DNA of 64,000 nt from Liquidambar formosana. Its lineage: Eukaryota > Streptophyta > Magnoliopsida > Saxifragales > Altingiaceae. The stretch covers positions 33,314,371 through 33,378,370 of the forward strand of contig CM077823.1 in NCBI GenBank assembly GCA_039720395.1, written 5' to 3'. Under the pieces are notes generated by a model that worked only from the letters and a program-made list of their open reading frames with translations, made no database searches and had not been told where the DNA came from. Positions 34,936-48,020 of this stretch are shown piece after piece (positions within the stretch are counted from its first letter, which is position 1; each line of letters starts with the position of its first letter). Position numbers and translations under genes: made by a program.

Positions 34936-37148
34936 GGGCGGAGACCGAGTCTTGTCGACTGCATCACGGGAGTCGACTCCATTTACCAAAGTCTCGTCCA
35001 CACCTGCATTTCCTTTATTGATTTCGTCATTATCATGACATAGGTGTTGAATTTTCTATTGGGTACAATACCTAGAGCACATGTAGATGTGTGGTTAGAG
35101 TTGATGTTTTGGACTGCAGTTTTAGGACAAGGGATAGGCCAAGTGACCAGCTTTGTTCACAATAATTACCCACGAAGACTATCACAAAATGACTGTTTTG
35201 ATGATTTATTATTACTTCTGGGGTAGGGCATCCTATGAAGAGAATCTGCATTTTGTGAAGGGATGGGTACGGAATTCACTCGAAAAAAACAGATTGTATG
35301 AGTGGAAATTTTGATGAGCACCAAACAAAGAAACCCTTTATAATCTTATACTAAAGTCAGTTCCCCAAAATGTATTTTTGAAAAATTACAATAATTTTTT
35401 AAAACTTGTGGTTTGGTTTGGTTTGGTTTGGTTATGTTTTTTTTGTTATGGTAGAAAAGGAAAAATATGAACTATGACATAATTTTGATGTTCTCAGAAA
35501 ATGGGATGTCTTCAAGAAATAGAAAGATATTTTTAGTAACATATTTTTGAATAATGTGGCCACCATGATGAAAACGTGGACACACAACACCTGACATGAA
35601 AGATAGGCCCCATGTCGGCTAAATGTGTCCTTATCTATATGTCGTAATTGTTTGTCTGTCATCATTTTCGCAATGATAAAACTGCATGCCTACAGGTCAT
35701 GATAACATTTGAACTTAAGCCATCAATCATCCTTGCAACTCCCACATTGCATGTATGTTTTGCATATTTGGAATGATCATGGACCCTTCAATGGTGCATG
35801 TATTCTTAATTAGTTAATTCCCCATCAGTTTAAGCCAAAAAAAAAGGGTTATATTTGAATTGCGCGCCCGGGCAACAACAGTGAAATGTTGGCTTTGAAA
35901 ATTGTCATCATCTATAAAAAAACAAAAAAAAAAGGTGATTCATCGTTTCAAGGAAATTGATTTGATTAAAGACAATTCGATCTTAATCAATTGACTAATT
36001 ATGTTTTCATATGATATCGGCAATTTTAAGTACGTCTCGATCACTAACTCTATAATTGAATCTATGATTTAATATTGATAGAGAATGATTAATTTCAAGA
36101 TTCTAATGATCTTAAAATCAAATCTGTCCCAACCATTAACCTTTTTGGGACCATGTCGACCACTTGTGTCATTTTCCCTTTTTCTCATCCACGATTTCAA
36201 GGTTTTCAACATACGTCCAAAAAACCCTTCCAGACCCAAGCTAGACACCATTACGTGACTCTTACCTTAAGTATATTACCTAAGAAATTTACTTCCATGG
36301 TCTGTTCTCCAGTGAATTCTTCATGAAGAGATCAAGTGAAATGAATGGAAAAACCATATTAATTAATTCTTTATACACATGCAGAAAATGGGATCTAGAA
36401 GCTATATTGGACAGTGTCATGTCTCTCTCTCCCCCTTTGCTGTTGGGTATTGGACGAGAAACATAATATACAATCATTAGCTCATGGATTAGTAGAATTT
36501 GAATAGGTGTCCCTATAGAATTTAAATTGACATGACATAGAACGACTTTACGATTTATTATCTCATTTGAATGGTATCTTTAAATATATATGCTTGAATA
36601 AAAAGTACGAACAAATATGCAATACATATATACAGTGACGGAGACAAGAATTCATTCCAATGGGGGCTCTTTTTAGTCAATTGCAAGCGTTTTATCTTAA
36701 TTATTTAAATAAATATATTATTATTATCATTATTATTAATATTAATATTGATATTTTGGCTACCAGGGTCTCCAACCCTTTAGTTTGACCTATCTTTGGA
36801 GCATAGAAAGATTATTGTCCACTCCATATTAATTAATATTTAAGATAAACCTAGTTTGTGGCTAGCCTCAATAAAGAATGAGAAGTCGAACCTAAAATCT
36901 TCCGTTTTTTTGGACATAAGTTTCAAGAACTACTAGTTCACTTCTTAATTGATATTAAATTATGTAAATTAAAATAAAATAAATTAGTTGACTACAATAT
37001 TTTATAAAATTTAATTGACAATAATGTCAATTAATTAAAATCATTTGAAGTAATAATAGCTCAAAAGCGTAAAAATTTATTGGTAATATTTCTATTAACA
37101 AATAAGATATCTATGACTTTTAGTGTGCATGTAAAATAAAAAATAAAA
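34936..37148. other. Gene-free AT-rich DNA
   Basis: Nothing codable was recognised. GGTTT repeats occur near 35410-35431 and AT-rich tracts at 36700-37140. Confidence 0.5.
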
Positions 37149-37193
37149 GGGTAAATTGCAAATAACCCCCCTGAAGTAATTTTTTTTGGGGGG

Positions 37194-37230
<37 letters not shown>

Positions 37231-37564
37231 GCAGATAATCCCCTTATGTTTTAATTTTGCCAATGTGCCTCCTTTATGTTTTAATTTTTGTCAATGTATC
37301 CCACCGTTGCTCGCCAGTGATGAAATTTGACGAAAATTAGTCATGTGGCTACACACGTGACACCATTAACAGACTCGTGTTGTCCAAAATGCCATTAACC
37401 CTATTATAATTGTTGGAACCCTAGTCGGTGTCTTGACCAATTGGGTGGTTATTGACAATTGATTTTGTCTTCCAAATGAACTAAGGAATACATTAGTAAA
37501 ATTAAAATATAAGGGAGGTTATCTGCTGACCCCCATTCTTAGGGGGGTTTTCTGTAATTTACCC
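37149..37564. mobile_element. Mutator-like MITE, 416 bp, with a 35-base G run
   Basis: Inverted ends GGGTAAATTGCAAATAACCC (37149) and, at the right, the complement of GGGTAAATTACAGAAAACCC ending at 37564. The flanks show an 8-of-9 match (AAAATAAAA before, AAAATTAAA after), but in A-rich DNA this is weak. Inside the left arm the usual CCCCCTGAAGT motif is followed by a run of 35 G (37195-37229), probably a slippage expansion. Confidence 0.75.
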
Positions 37565-39718
37565 AAAATTAAAAAATAAAATAAAATTGAAGGTGGTGGG
37601 GGGGGGGGGGATGTACCCTCATAGACCCCCACTTGGCTTTGCCTATGCATATACAATATTAGGCTTTTGTTACTCGATCCCCCCTCATCTTTATTTTTTT
37701 TGGCCAAATGAGAGGTATTCCAAGTCGTTAGGCCACTACAAATCTCCCAGTAACACATATATCACCCCAAAGCTTGTACATCTGATGATGAAGAAGCAAA
37801 GATTTGCACCCAAGACTTACTATTCTTGATCCGTTATCCTTTATTATCTAAACTACCCACACAGTTTACTCAATCCCCCAATTAAAAACTCCTTTCTTTT
37901 GTGTTTGGCTGTTTGCTCTATATTAATTTTTCTTTCACGTCACCATTTAATATCATGAATGCATAGAAAGCTTTATTTAAATATTTACATTATTAATAGA
38001 ACAAAAAACATGAACTCAGTTACTTTGATCAAAAGTATCTAGGGATTCTGATATTATATTGTCTTGTTGAAGGCATCGTGGGACTGTTTCCTAGATCCCA
38101 AATATGAATTAAGTTGTTAAAAAGATGGCCCAGCAAATAAAGCAGTCGTACCAAACACCATATGTTGTTTATTAAACTTTAATATGAGATTACCAGAAAC
38201 AAACCTTTTAAAGGATAAACAATATTTAAAAAAAAGTAGGATAAGATCAGCTGCTACTTATATGAAAAGAAGTTAGAGAATGAGAATTAGATTAGTTTGG
38301 ATGTCACATTTTCTAGTGTGACCAAGCTAGGTTAGTTGTTGTGGTTTGATTGAAAGTGGAGCAGTTTGGGGTAGCAGACCAGAACCAAACTCCCAAATTC
38401 CTCCTAATTTTATTTTAATTAAAATGACTAGGGAAATGGCCCATTCCCAGTGGCATGGTCTTCCTATTCCCCCTTCAATATTTCTTGTGCATGGTAAATT
38501 AATTTTTAGTTTTAGTCTTCTTTTTCCATTTTCTTTCACTTTGGTACCTTAGTTTGGGGTACTTCTTGTTTCATTTTTGCAATGGGTTTTTTTTTTTTCT
38601 TTTTCTCCTTTTCATAAGCACTCAGGTCCACAAGCTACACAATGGTAGGATAGTCCTCCCCCAATCAAATGCGGCCATATAATATTTTGTCTTTTAAAAA
38701 ATCATGTGATAGGAGCAAGGATCATTTCCACTGTAATGGATGGTACATTAAAATCTGAACCGTTCATGTTATATGAGTCTCACATGTTTTAGTGGGTCCT
38801 ATATGATATGAATTATCCAAATTTCAATGAACCATCCATTAAATAAAGAAAATCTATTCTCTATGAATAGTGAAAGGAGTAAATGATTAATGTTATACAT
38901 TTATCCCGATTCTTTCATGCTCTAACTGTCAACCCTTCTACGGAAGTATATCTTAATTATCTCAACTCTCTCACCATCCACAATCAAGGAACTGAAGAGT
39001 TGAGTTGCTTCGCATTTCCTTCGTAATAATGAAACTCTATCATACTAGGTTGGATGCCAAACCAAAAAAAAAAAAAAAAAACGACAGTACTGCTACAATA
39101 ATCTCCCTTCAAAGTTAAAACCTCTACCCATAGAAAAATCTGAAGCCACACTAATTTAGGGAAAAATTGTCGATACTCAATTCAATAGGAGGGTGGACTA
39201 CCTCCTTTGGAAACTGCAATATCTGATTGCTTCCAACTCATATAGGTGGGGTGTCCTGTAGCAAACAGGAGATTCCCTTTTTTCCCAATTAGTATTTGTA
39301 GGTAGACTAGAGTTTACTGGATGTTAAGTGAGGCTTCACAGAGGCAGTACAAACTGCACCCATTCAAAATTTCACCAGAATTCATAAATGGTTTTTTCTT
39401 TATTCTATTATTTTTATTTATTTATTTTTAATTTTTGGGTGCTAAGATTTCTCAAAGTTCAGTTAAGTTTCCATTTTGTCAACAAAACCACAGTAAAGGT
39501 GGTAGCTTTTGTTCCACCCCCACCAACAAAGAGTAGCTTTTGCTGTTTGCTAAATTCTTTTTCTCTCTGCAACACCCAACCTTCCTTAATCTTGTTTGAT
39601 TTGGTAACCAAAACAAAATACTCTGTAGTTGGCCACCCTCTCTCTCTCTCTCTCTTTCTCTCTCTTCTTTTTCACTATGAATTTGAAGTGGAGAGATGTG
39701 CAAACAATTCAAGAAATC
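37565..39718. other. RLK upstream intergenic region
   Basis: No gene. It holds a diverged MITE copy (38711-38890), an A-run near 39064-39081, and a (CT)n tract at 39637-39667 that is probably 5' UTR of the receptor kinase. Confidence 0.45.
38711..38890. mobile_element. Diverged copy of the 43879-type MITE
   Basis: GGATCATTTCCACTGTAATGG near its left end and GTCTCACATGTTTTAGTGGG inside match, in inverted order, the element at 43879-44062. The right end is degraded and no duplication was found. Confidence 0.5.
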
Positions 39719-42700
39719 ATGAGTCTCAACAGGAGTACCAATCTCCATCTCTGGTGGAAAATCACATCATTTCTTCTTCTTCTACGTTCTTCCTTTGCTC
39801 TCAACTCAGATGGGATCCTCTTACTTTCCTTCAAGTACTCCATCCTCAACGACCCACTCTCCGTTTTAGCAACCTGGAACTACGACGACGAATCCCCGTG
39901 TTCATGGACCGGGATTACCTGCACCCAAATCGGAAACCCTTCCACGCCGGACATGTTTCGGGTCACCAGCTTACTCCTCCCCAACAATCAGCTTCTGGGT
40001 TCAATCTCGCCGGACCTGGGCATGCTTGAACACCTCCACCATCTCGACCTCTCCAACAATTTATTCAATGGGTCGTTACCATCTTCGCTCTTCAACGCTT
40101 CTAAGCTTCAGGTGCTCTCTCTCTCTAACAATGTGATCTCCGGCGAGATTCCAGAGCTCATCGGAGGGTTGAGAAGTCTTCAGTTTCTCAATCTTTCTGA
40201 AAATGCATTCTCTGGTAAGGTACCGGAGAATTTGACGACTCTTGCTAATCTCACCGTCGTTTCTCTGAGGAGCAATTACTTCTATGGAAGTGTTCCGAGT
40301 GGATTTGCCTTCGTTGAAGTGTTGGATCTGTCGTCGAATCTGCTAAATGGGTCATTACCGATGGATTTCGACGGCGGTAGTCTCCGTTACTTGAACCTTT
40401 CTTACAACGCTCTTTCCGGTACAATTCCGCCGGGGTTTGCCAAAGGAATACCAGAAAACGCTACAATAGACGTCGCCTTCAACAATTTGACGGGGGAAAT
40501 TCCGGCGGCGGCGGTAGCGTTGGCTAATCAGAAAAGGGACTCGTTCTCTGGAAATTTAGATCTCTGCGGCAAACCACTGAAGAACCCGTGTTCGATTCCT
40601 TCGAGTCTTTCCACTCCACCGCCCAATGTCACTTCTCCTCCTGCAATTGCCGCCATACCAAAAACAATTGATTCAACCCCATTAACAAACTCCACGGGGA
40701 CTACTCAACAACAACCACAACAGCGACAGAGTGGGCTAAAACCAGGCACGATTGTGGGCATCGCCATCGGAGACTTGGCGGCTATTGGAATTCTCGCCAT
40801 GATTTTCCTCTTCGTCTATCAAATCAAAAAGAAAAAGCGCAATTCCTTCCAGACATCAAGCACGACGAAGAACGAAGATAAAACTGGACAGGAAGGACTC
40901 ACGGCGTGGTCATGCTTGACGAAAGGCGGCGGAGAGACTTCTGAAGGGACTGGGTCCGACTGCTCCGACAGCGACGGCCATGACAACAAGAGAGAATATA
41001 TGGGGGGTGCGGAGAAAGGGAATTACGATAACAGAGGATCTGGTTCGCTTGTAACAGTGGACGGAGAGACCAAGCTTGAGCTGGAGACGCTGTTGAAGGC
41101 ATCGGCGTACATATTGGGAGCGAGTGGAACGAGCATAGTGTACAAGGCGGTAATGGAAGACGGGATGGCTCTGGCTGTGAGGAGAATTGGGGAATGCGGT
41201 GTGGAGAGGATGAGGGATTTTGAGAACCAGGTGAGGGTCATTGCTAAGCTGCGCCATCCGAATTTGGTCCGTGTTCGTGGGTTTTACTGGGGTGCCGATG
41301 AGAAGCTTGTTATCTATGACTATGTCTCCAATGGCAGCCTCGCCACTGCTGGTTACAGTAGGCTCTCTCTCTCTCTCTCTCACATTCCTTTTGTGCGCAT
41401 TTTAGCAAAATTATGTGTTTTGTTACTAAAGTACGCCGAATTTAGCTCCTCTTCCCATACGTCGAGTTTAGATTTTTTCCGGTGTACTTGCAGTGATATC
41501 TATCTGCACACGTTAGCAAAACTAAAGGCCTTTTTTACTAAAATACGCCGGTCATCTACTTGAGATCTCCACCGTTGGATTTTATAGAAGTGCTGCTGAC
41601 CTAATGATAGGCTCATCGAGTGGTCTAACACTTAAGGATGATGCACATATGCTAAAGTAGGCTAGAGCCAAACGGAGTCAGTCGTCAGTGTGATCGTGAC
41701 ACAGCCATGTGGTGTCATATATATTCTTAAAAATCAAGGTGTTTGATGAGTGTCATGAATTTGATTTGCATCAGTCTTTGACAATCACATATTAGTGCAT
41801 AATCCCTACTCTGAGTGATTACATTGGTGGAACTAATGTGACATAAGTAGGGGTATTTTTTTTTCCACATAATACAGAACCCTAGACGTATACCCCACCC
41901 TAGGTGAACCAAGGGTAGGAACATTCTAGGTTAGTACACCTGCCCCTGCTGGCTAAGAATATCTCGCAGAGAAGATAATGGCACCACTTATTCTCCCCCG
42001 AAACAAAACAAACAGTACGCCAAAGCTCCAGCTTGTTACTTTCTCGGGAAAACTGCCTACTCTTATACTGACTCCTTTATCTTCAATTTCGTTGTTTGTT
42101 TTATTTTCGTGTTTGTCAGTTTTTGGTTTGTTTGTTTTCTAATTTAGGCTTGTAATTTTGCATTTTCTTCCTCCTTGCTCCTTAAAACTGTTACTTTTTT
42201 TTTTAGGGGATTCAAAAAATTATAATGCCTGATGGTAGCACTACTTTTAAATTAATTAGTACAAAATTATTTATTTATTTTTTTACTTAGGGGTTAAAAT
42301 TTTGAAATCTTTTTTTTTTTTTTTGGTGGGTGAGAAATATCACTTGGGTCATAGGATCAATGTTAGTAGGTTTTTTGTCTTCTAATTTTTTTACTAATGA
42401 GGTATTTAGAGTTTCTATTTGACTAATTTTCAAACATGGGTGAAGCCATCATCTACCTGATGTTGATTAATGTCAAAACCTCTAATGTATTGGCTAATTC
42501 GACCGGGGGAGTCAAATTTGTGATCTTCTACTTCCACTCTCAATTATTATAACCTAGATATCAAGACTAATTGTTTGACCCAAAGAAAAAAAAAAAAAAA
42601 AACAAACAAACAAATAATTATTTGACGCCCGACTATACCTCAGAAAATTAGTCCTGGGTGAAGAATGGGACACCTTGGAAAACCTATAAAAAAAAACATA

Positions 42701-43638
42701 AAAACCGAACCACCCAAAAAAAAAAAAAAAAACCAATAATCATTTGGAATTCTATGGCATGCAAAGCATATTTAATGAGATTTGGAATGTGGGATCAAAT
42801 TACATAGTAAGGCCAAATTTCAGAAAGTGATACCCTATGACCACTTACTATCTCCCCTGTTTTTGAGGAAGGAATGTTTGCAGATCATGTGGCCACTTGT
42901 GCATTTTAGCATTTTCTGTTCTTCCTATCTAATTTGATGTTTGTTTGTTTGTTTTTTCTAAATTCAGAAAAATTGGGCTCCTCACCATGCCACTTGCCAT
43001 TGGAAGTCCGGCTCAAGATAGCAAGAGGAATTGCACGAGGGCTAACCTACATCCATGAGAAAAAATACGTGCATGGCAATATCAAACCAACCAACATCCT
43101 CTTGACCTCCGATATGGAGCCCATAATCAGTGACTTGGGGCTCAACCGGCTATTTTCCTGCGACAACAGCTACAAAGCCGATGGTTTGACGCGGCATTTG
43201 GGTAGCAAAGGATCATTTGGGTCTCGTGACGGCGTACAAGACCTCCCAACCGGTAGCACCAGCCCTTATGCCACCACCGCCGGAGGGTCCACCGCGTTTG
43301 CATCTCCTTACCATGCACCTGAGTCACTTAAGAACCTCAAGCCCAACCCTAAATGGGATGTGTACTCGTTTGGAATTATTTTGCTTGAGCTACTAACGGG
43401 GAAAATATTTTCGGACCCGGAGTTGGGTCAATGGGCCGCCGGTTCGGCCGCGGACGAGAAGACCCGGGTTTTGAGGTTGGCTGACGTGGCGATTAGGGCT
43501 GAAGTGGGAAGGAGGGAGGATGCCATGGTGGCATGCTTTAAATTAGGGTTTAGTTGTGCTTCTTTGGTCCCACAAAAGAGACCATCCATGAAAGAAGGTC
43601 TTCAAATTCTTGAGAAAATCCCATCCCCTTCGTACTAA
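39719..43638 (+). CDS. LRR receptor-like kinase, subfamily III (At4g34220/At2g23300 group)
   Basis: Two exons, 39719-41357 and 42968-43638 (A|GTAGGC donor, TTCAG acceptor), encode 769 aa. The chosen start gives MSLNRSTNLHLWWKI, a signal peptide matching family N-termini; an in-frame ATG at 39677 is possible. Order: signal peptide 1-29, LRRNT (SDGILLLSFKYS, SPCSWTGITC), about seven LRRs (85-270), Pro/Ser/Thr-rich stalk, TM helix about 344-367 with a KKKK stop, and kinase about 450-765. The kinase has LGASGTSIVYKA, AVRRI in place of the VAIK lysine motif, HGNIKPTNILL in place of HRD, DLG in place of DFG, and APES. These changes are normal for subfamily III and suggest weak or no catalysis. It acts at the plasma membrane; the ligand is unknown. 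The intron starts with a CT microsatellite. Confidence 0.93.
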
Positions 43639-43878
43639 TGATGGAAATGGACCCCCACATAAAGGCTTTTATATTGGGTTAAAAGTGTTTTCTATTAGTT
43701 CCTTTTGTTGACTTGAAATTTGAATGTTGCATAAAGAGCAGAGGGAAATGTTTGATAACTAATGAGACTGTTGTACGTTTGACTGATTAATCAAATTGTA
43801 AGTTATAGTTTGGGGTTTCTTTTTTCTTTTTTTTTTTTTTTGGGGTTTAACTGGGCTAAGGTTGAAAGAAGGAATATG

Positions 43879-44062
43879 GATCCTCTCCATTGCAATGGAC
43901 CGTTTGTATCATATCGATCTAAGAAGATATTTTTTTCATTTAATAGATGGTCTAGTGAAATCTGGATCATTCATATTTCATGGGATCCACCAAAACACGT
44001 GGGACTGATATGATATAAACAATCTAGATTTCATCAGACTGTCCATTGCAATGGAGAGGATC
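43879..44062. mobile_element. MITE with perfect 22-bp TIRs, 184 bp
   Basis: The inverted ends begin GATCCTCTCCATTGCAATGG and are perfect over 22 bp (43879-43900 and 44041-44062). The interior also pairs partly. No clear target duplication is visible. Related partial copies lie at 38711-38890 and 44079-44175. Confidence 0.8.
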
Positions 44063-44078
44063 TTTAATTCTTTACTTC

Positions 44079-44175
44079 GTGGATTCCACATATTTTGATA
44101 GGTCCCATGTGATATGAAGTATGAACAATTCAAATTTCACCAAACCAATAAATAGAGAGAATCTCTTTTCAAAAG
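44079..44175. mobile_element. Partial copy of the same MITE family
   Basis: GGATTCCACATATTTTGAT followed by a GGTCCCATGTGATATGA-like block and an AGAGAGAATCTC end resemble one half of the element just to the left. Truncated. Confidence 0.45.
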
Positions 44176-44238
44176 AAGAACTTCCTCTAGTATGAAAACA
44201 CCGACAAGATCACATTTAATCAAATATATCAAATCATA

Positions 44239-44472
44239 GGCCATGTTTGTTTAGTTGGAATGAAATGGATGGAATAGAATCTCATTCCAATTCATTTCAA
44301 ATAACATGTTAAGATGAGATAATTAAATGGGAATGAAATCAAACAGTAATAGTAAATTATAATGATATTCATTTTATAATGTTTATTTTAATCTTATTTC
44401 ATTTCAAATTATTTTGAGTATAGAATCAGATTTCATTCCCATTTATTTCATTCTAACTAACCAAACATGACC
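44239..44472. mobile_element. Foldback MITE, 234 bp, PIF/Harbinger-like
   Basis: Long inverted repeats begin GGCCATGTTTGTTTAGTTGG at 44239 and end with GGTTAGTTAGAATG-type complement at 44472. The 3-bp direct repeat ATA flanks it (44236-44238 and 44473-44475). The interior is AT-rich and non-coding. Confidence 0.75.
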
Positions 44473-45341
44473 ATAAAGAGGAGATGCTAACGTATAACAA
44501 TACCCAATGGCTCAATCAAATTATGATGTGCCCAAGACTGCCCAAAATAATGACATGCAGCCCTCAAGGTCCTTTTTCATCTAATGATGACAATTGAACC
44601 TCTGCATCCTACCCTACTCTTTCAGATGTCTTCATGCCTGCATTACTACACTACAATGACTTGAATCTACCGAAGTTCAGACAATCACCAACCCAAGTAC
44701 TACCTAAGAATGATTCATTATTGTGAATTTTGTAGCATGATTTACGTTCAGGAAGTAATAATTATACAAAATTCATTAAAGTTGCAATCTCCACTTCACC
44801 ATTGTGATTATACTCAGTGTGGGCCATGCCCTATTGGAGTAAGGCTCAAAATTATCCACAAAAAAAAAAAAAAAAAAAAAAAAAAGGTTTAAGGCTCAAG
44901 GTCAGGCCAGCATAGTGCCACTATGCTTGAGTATAGTTGTTGATGGCTAACCCAAATTACCAACTTCTATCATGGGAGCTTGGTAGGAAGCACTTGATCC
45001 CATGGATAGTGTGAATAAGACAAGATCCATTACTTTCTTTGGTTACATTGGAAGAGATTTAACCTCTAAACCTAAATTCTATCAATAGGGCATGGGTGTA
45101 ATGATTTCCTGTCCACTAATAGGATTTGAAGTAAACTCATCAATTAATTCATCATCTTCCGTCTATAATGAGCCGGGTTTTAAAAAAATATTAAAAAAGA
45201 AAAGAAAAAAAAAAAAGCCCTATTTTTTCAAAAGTCGAATTTACCTAGAAAAGAGTTCTAAATGTCATGGAGGTTAAAAGCAAGATGATGGCGACATGTG
45301 CATGGTGATCTTTATACCGAATCCAATTACCATTACCATGA

Positions 45342-45364
45342 CATATATATATATATATATATAT
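45342..45364. repeat. (TA)n microsatellite
   Basis: About eleven TA units in intergenic DNA. Confidence 0.9.
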
Positions 45365-46729
45365 GGCAGCACTCTTTTGCAATAGTTGGGGTTGAGTCAT
45401 GAGTGTAATGATTTCAAACTGTAGGCAGCTTGTTAAAAGTGACGAGTAGGATGGATTCCAGCTAGAATTGAAAAACCTTAGCATTTTTACCTATATTGTC
45501 CTCTTGTCCTCTCTTCATCATTTTTATATGAGACAAGATACTTTTGAAAGGAAGGCAAAAAAATTTAAAAAAAAATTAAAAATTAAAAATTAAAAAAAAC
45601 CTACTCTTAAAGGAGTTAGGATTCAATGGCGAGTGCATGGTGCTGAGGTTGCCACCACCATTGGATAATGGCTTGAATGGTTCAAATTAAAAGTTCAAAA
45701 AAATTACCCATTAAAGTCATTTTGATCATTGACAACTTTTTCAACTTTTGATTTGGGCAGTCCAACCAATCATCCAACTATGGTAGCCGACCTTAGCATG
45801 GAACCAAATTCTTCCAACTCAACATTGAATTGAGCTTCCTCTTGGGGTGGCAAAATCAATAACAACCTTATGGTTTGTTTGGAAATTTTAAAAATTAGAC
45901 TAGACTGGATTCATTTCCTTAATGCTATCTGATTCTCAAATAAATCAACTCACACTCACATTTCATTTTTTAAAAATCCGTGTTTATGCCTTAGTGTCAG
46001 TACATGGTTAAATAGATTTGCAAGAAAAAAAAATAACTTTCCAAATAAAAATAAAATTAAAAACAATCAAACTCACTTTCAATAGGCCAAATTTTTATGT
46101 TTTCGAAACAACCTCTTAATTTAATGCCATGATATAAGAATGAAAGGGATTGAGATCCACCCATGGGCAATTCCATGTGCATTGCCAATGGTCCATGTCT
46201 CTCTTGTACAAACGTTCAAAATGGAGAAAACGATGATACTTTGGTTTGGACCACCCAAAAAATGGGAAACCCTATTGGTCTATACTTGTTGCTAAGCAGC
46301 AAGGTGATGGTGACGTCATCATCGATACCCAGACTCATGTAATGGTTTTTGTTGAAAATGGTGGGCCGACAGCACTCTGTCCAATAAAACTCACACACCA
46401 AGCCCGGCCCATAATTCACCCATTTTCCCATGTCTAGGTTTGTACTTTGTAGATGTAAGACCAGGCCAAAGGCCCAAGATGAGATACACAAAAATCACTG
46501 TTCCTTGTCATTTCTGGTTGAGCGTCAGTCCAAAAATAATAATGAAAGGAAAATGCTATAAATCCCTAAGTATTATTTATTTGTTTTACCTTAATGATAT
46601 ATTAACGATGTGGCTGTATACAGAAAAATATTTTAAAAAATATGTCACATTATCAGGGTAAGAAATTACAGGTCAATAACACTACTCAATGAGTTAATGA
46701 AAACTTGCAATCAAAATTCATTATTCTTA

Positions 46730-47280
46730 ATGTGTGGAAATAATCCCGTAGTGGGAGGCCCAGTTAACACGTGAAGAACAACAGAACGGGGATAGTGAAC
46801 CCATCAAAAAAGACAGTACGAGCTCAATAAGTATTTTCAGATCAGGTCCATATATGCCAAGTTCAGGACCCGATCTGAACATATCATCCGGCACGGTATT
46901 GGACAAATCCTCTTTGGCATGGGAAACAAAACAATTATTAAATCATGGTAAAACTTATGACCACGGCCTATGAACCCTGGTCAGGCAATTACCCCTGACC
47001 TAAGGTTAGTCTATATAAGTGGGTATAAATAGAATATTCAGTAGCTGGATGAGGTATGAACAGTACTTTAATTCTCACACATACATCATCTTCTTCTTTG
47101 CTTCTTTCCTCTATCGTTTCTAACTTGAGCTTTAGATAGGGCTTGGCCGAACCCACTTCAACCTTCCTCTAACCTAAATCTGAGTTTGTGGTTGCAGATC
47201 AATCGGTCAAATCAACTCTATTTCTTAAGCAATGTTCGTGGTTCAAATTCTAACCCACACACTTGACAAAGAAGAACACA
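46730..47280 (+). other. Possible solo LTR or LTR fragment
   Basis: The block has a double TATA region (TCTATATAAG and GTATAAATAG, about 47010-47032) followed by a pyrimidine-rich leader and splice-like CAG sites, as in LTR R/U5 regions. Its left edge (TGTGTGGAAATAATCCC) and right edge (CTTGACA) could be TG...CA ends, but no 5-bp duplication matches. Confidence 0.4.
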
Positions 47281-48020
47281 CCATTCAAAGGTATTAAACT
47301 ACAAGCTTGAATTTAGTGTCCATTGGATTGTATTTTGGATAACTCGAATTAAAAGATAAAAAATTTGCTAATAAAAAGGACAAAATGTCTTTAATGAACA
47401 ACTTTTTAAATTTTTAATCTAAATCGTCCAAAAGGTGATCCAATGAATGGTGTGAATCACCTCAACATGATATTGAGTTTTGAGAACTCAGCACCAAGTC
47501 CAAAATCCTAAATTATTACTAAACCATGCTGATAAGGGAGAAGTAATCTTCCATGTTCTTTTGATCGTCTAAATAGAAATTAAATAATTTTATGATTTAT
47601 ATAATATTTAAGGGATTTTATATAAAAAAAGAAAAAAAATTAAAATCATAATTATCGTTAATATTATAAAATCAATTTTTAAGAATTTATGAAATATTTT
47701 TAGTCTCATTTGTGATGCCCGTCGTCTTCTTTAAATTATTTCCATTCAAGACGGAGTGTCTACAAGCTAGTTTTCTATTTTTCTCTCTATACGGGAAAAC
47801 GATCCAATTGTATTGGGCCCGTAGAGCTTGAAGTCCGCTGGAGTTTGAGGAAGAAAAAAAGGAAACCTGTGATGCTGCACTCCCAACACCAACAGGTGTC
47901 ACGACGAAGCTCCATATATTGAAACATTACCCTTCTCCAACTCAGTATGGTCCACAAAAACCCCCATTTTTCTAGCCAATAATTTATGCCAGATCTACAA
48001 CACTCATTGGCTTTCCAATA

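Larger units (their letters stand above)
44473..48020. other. Intergenic between RLK and esterase
   Basis: No gene. It contains an A-run at 44861-44885, a (TA)n microsatellite at 45342-45364, and a retroelement-like block with a TATA box at about 46730-47280. The 3' UTR of the kinase lies before this, at about 43639-43800. Confidence 0.45.

Noticed and set aside
39629..39718. N-terminal extension of the receptor kinase frame
   Set aside because: The frame opens with TTG in a CT-rich leader. The ATG at 39719 gives a signal peptide that fits the family; 39677 remains only an alternative.
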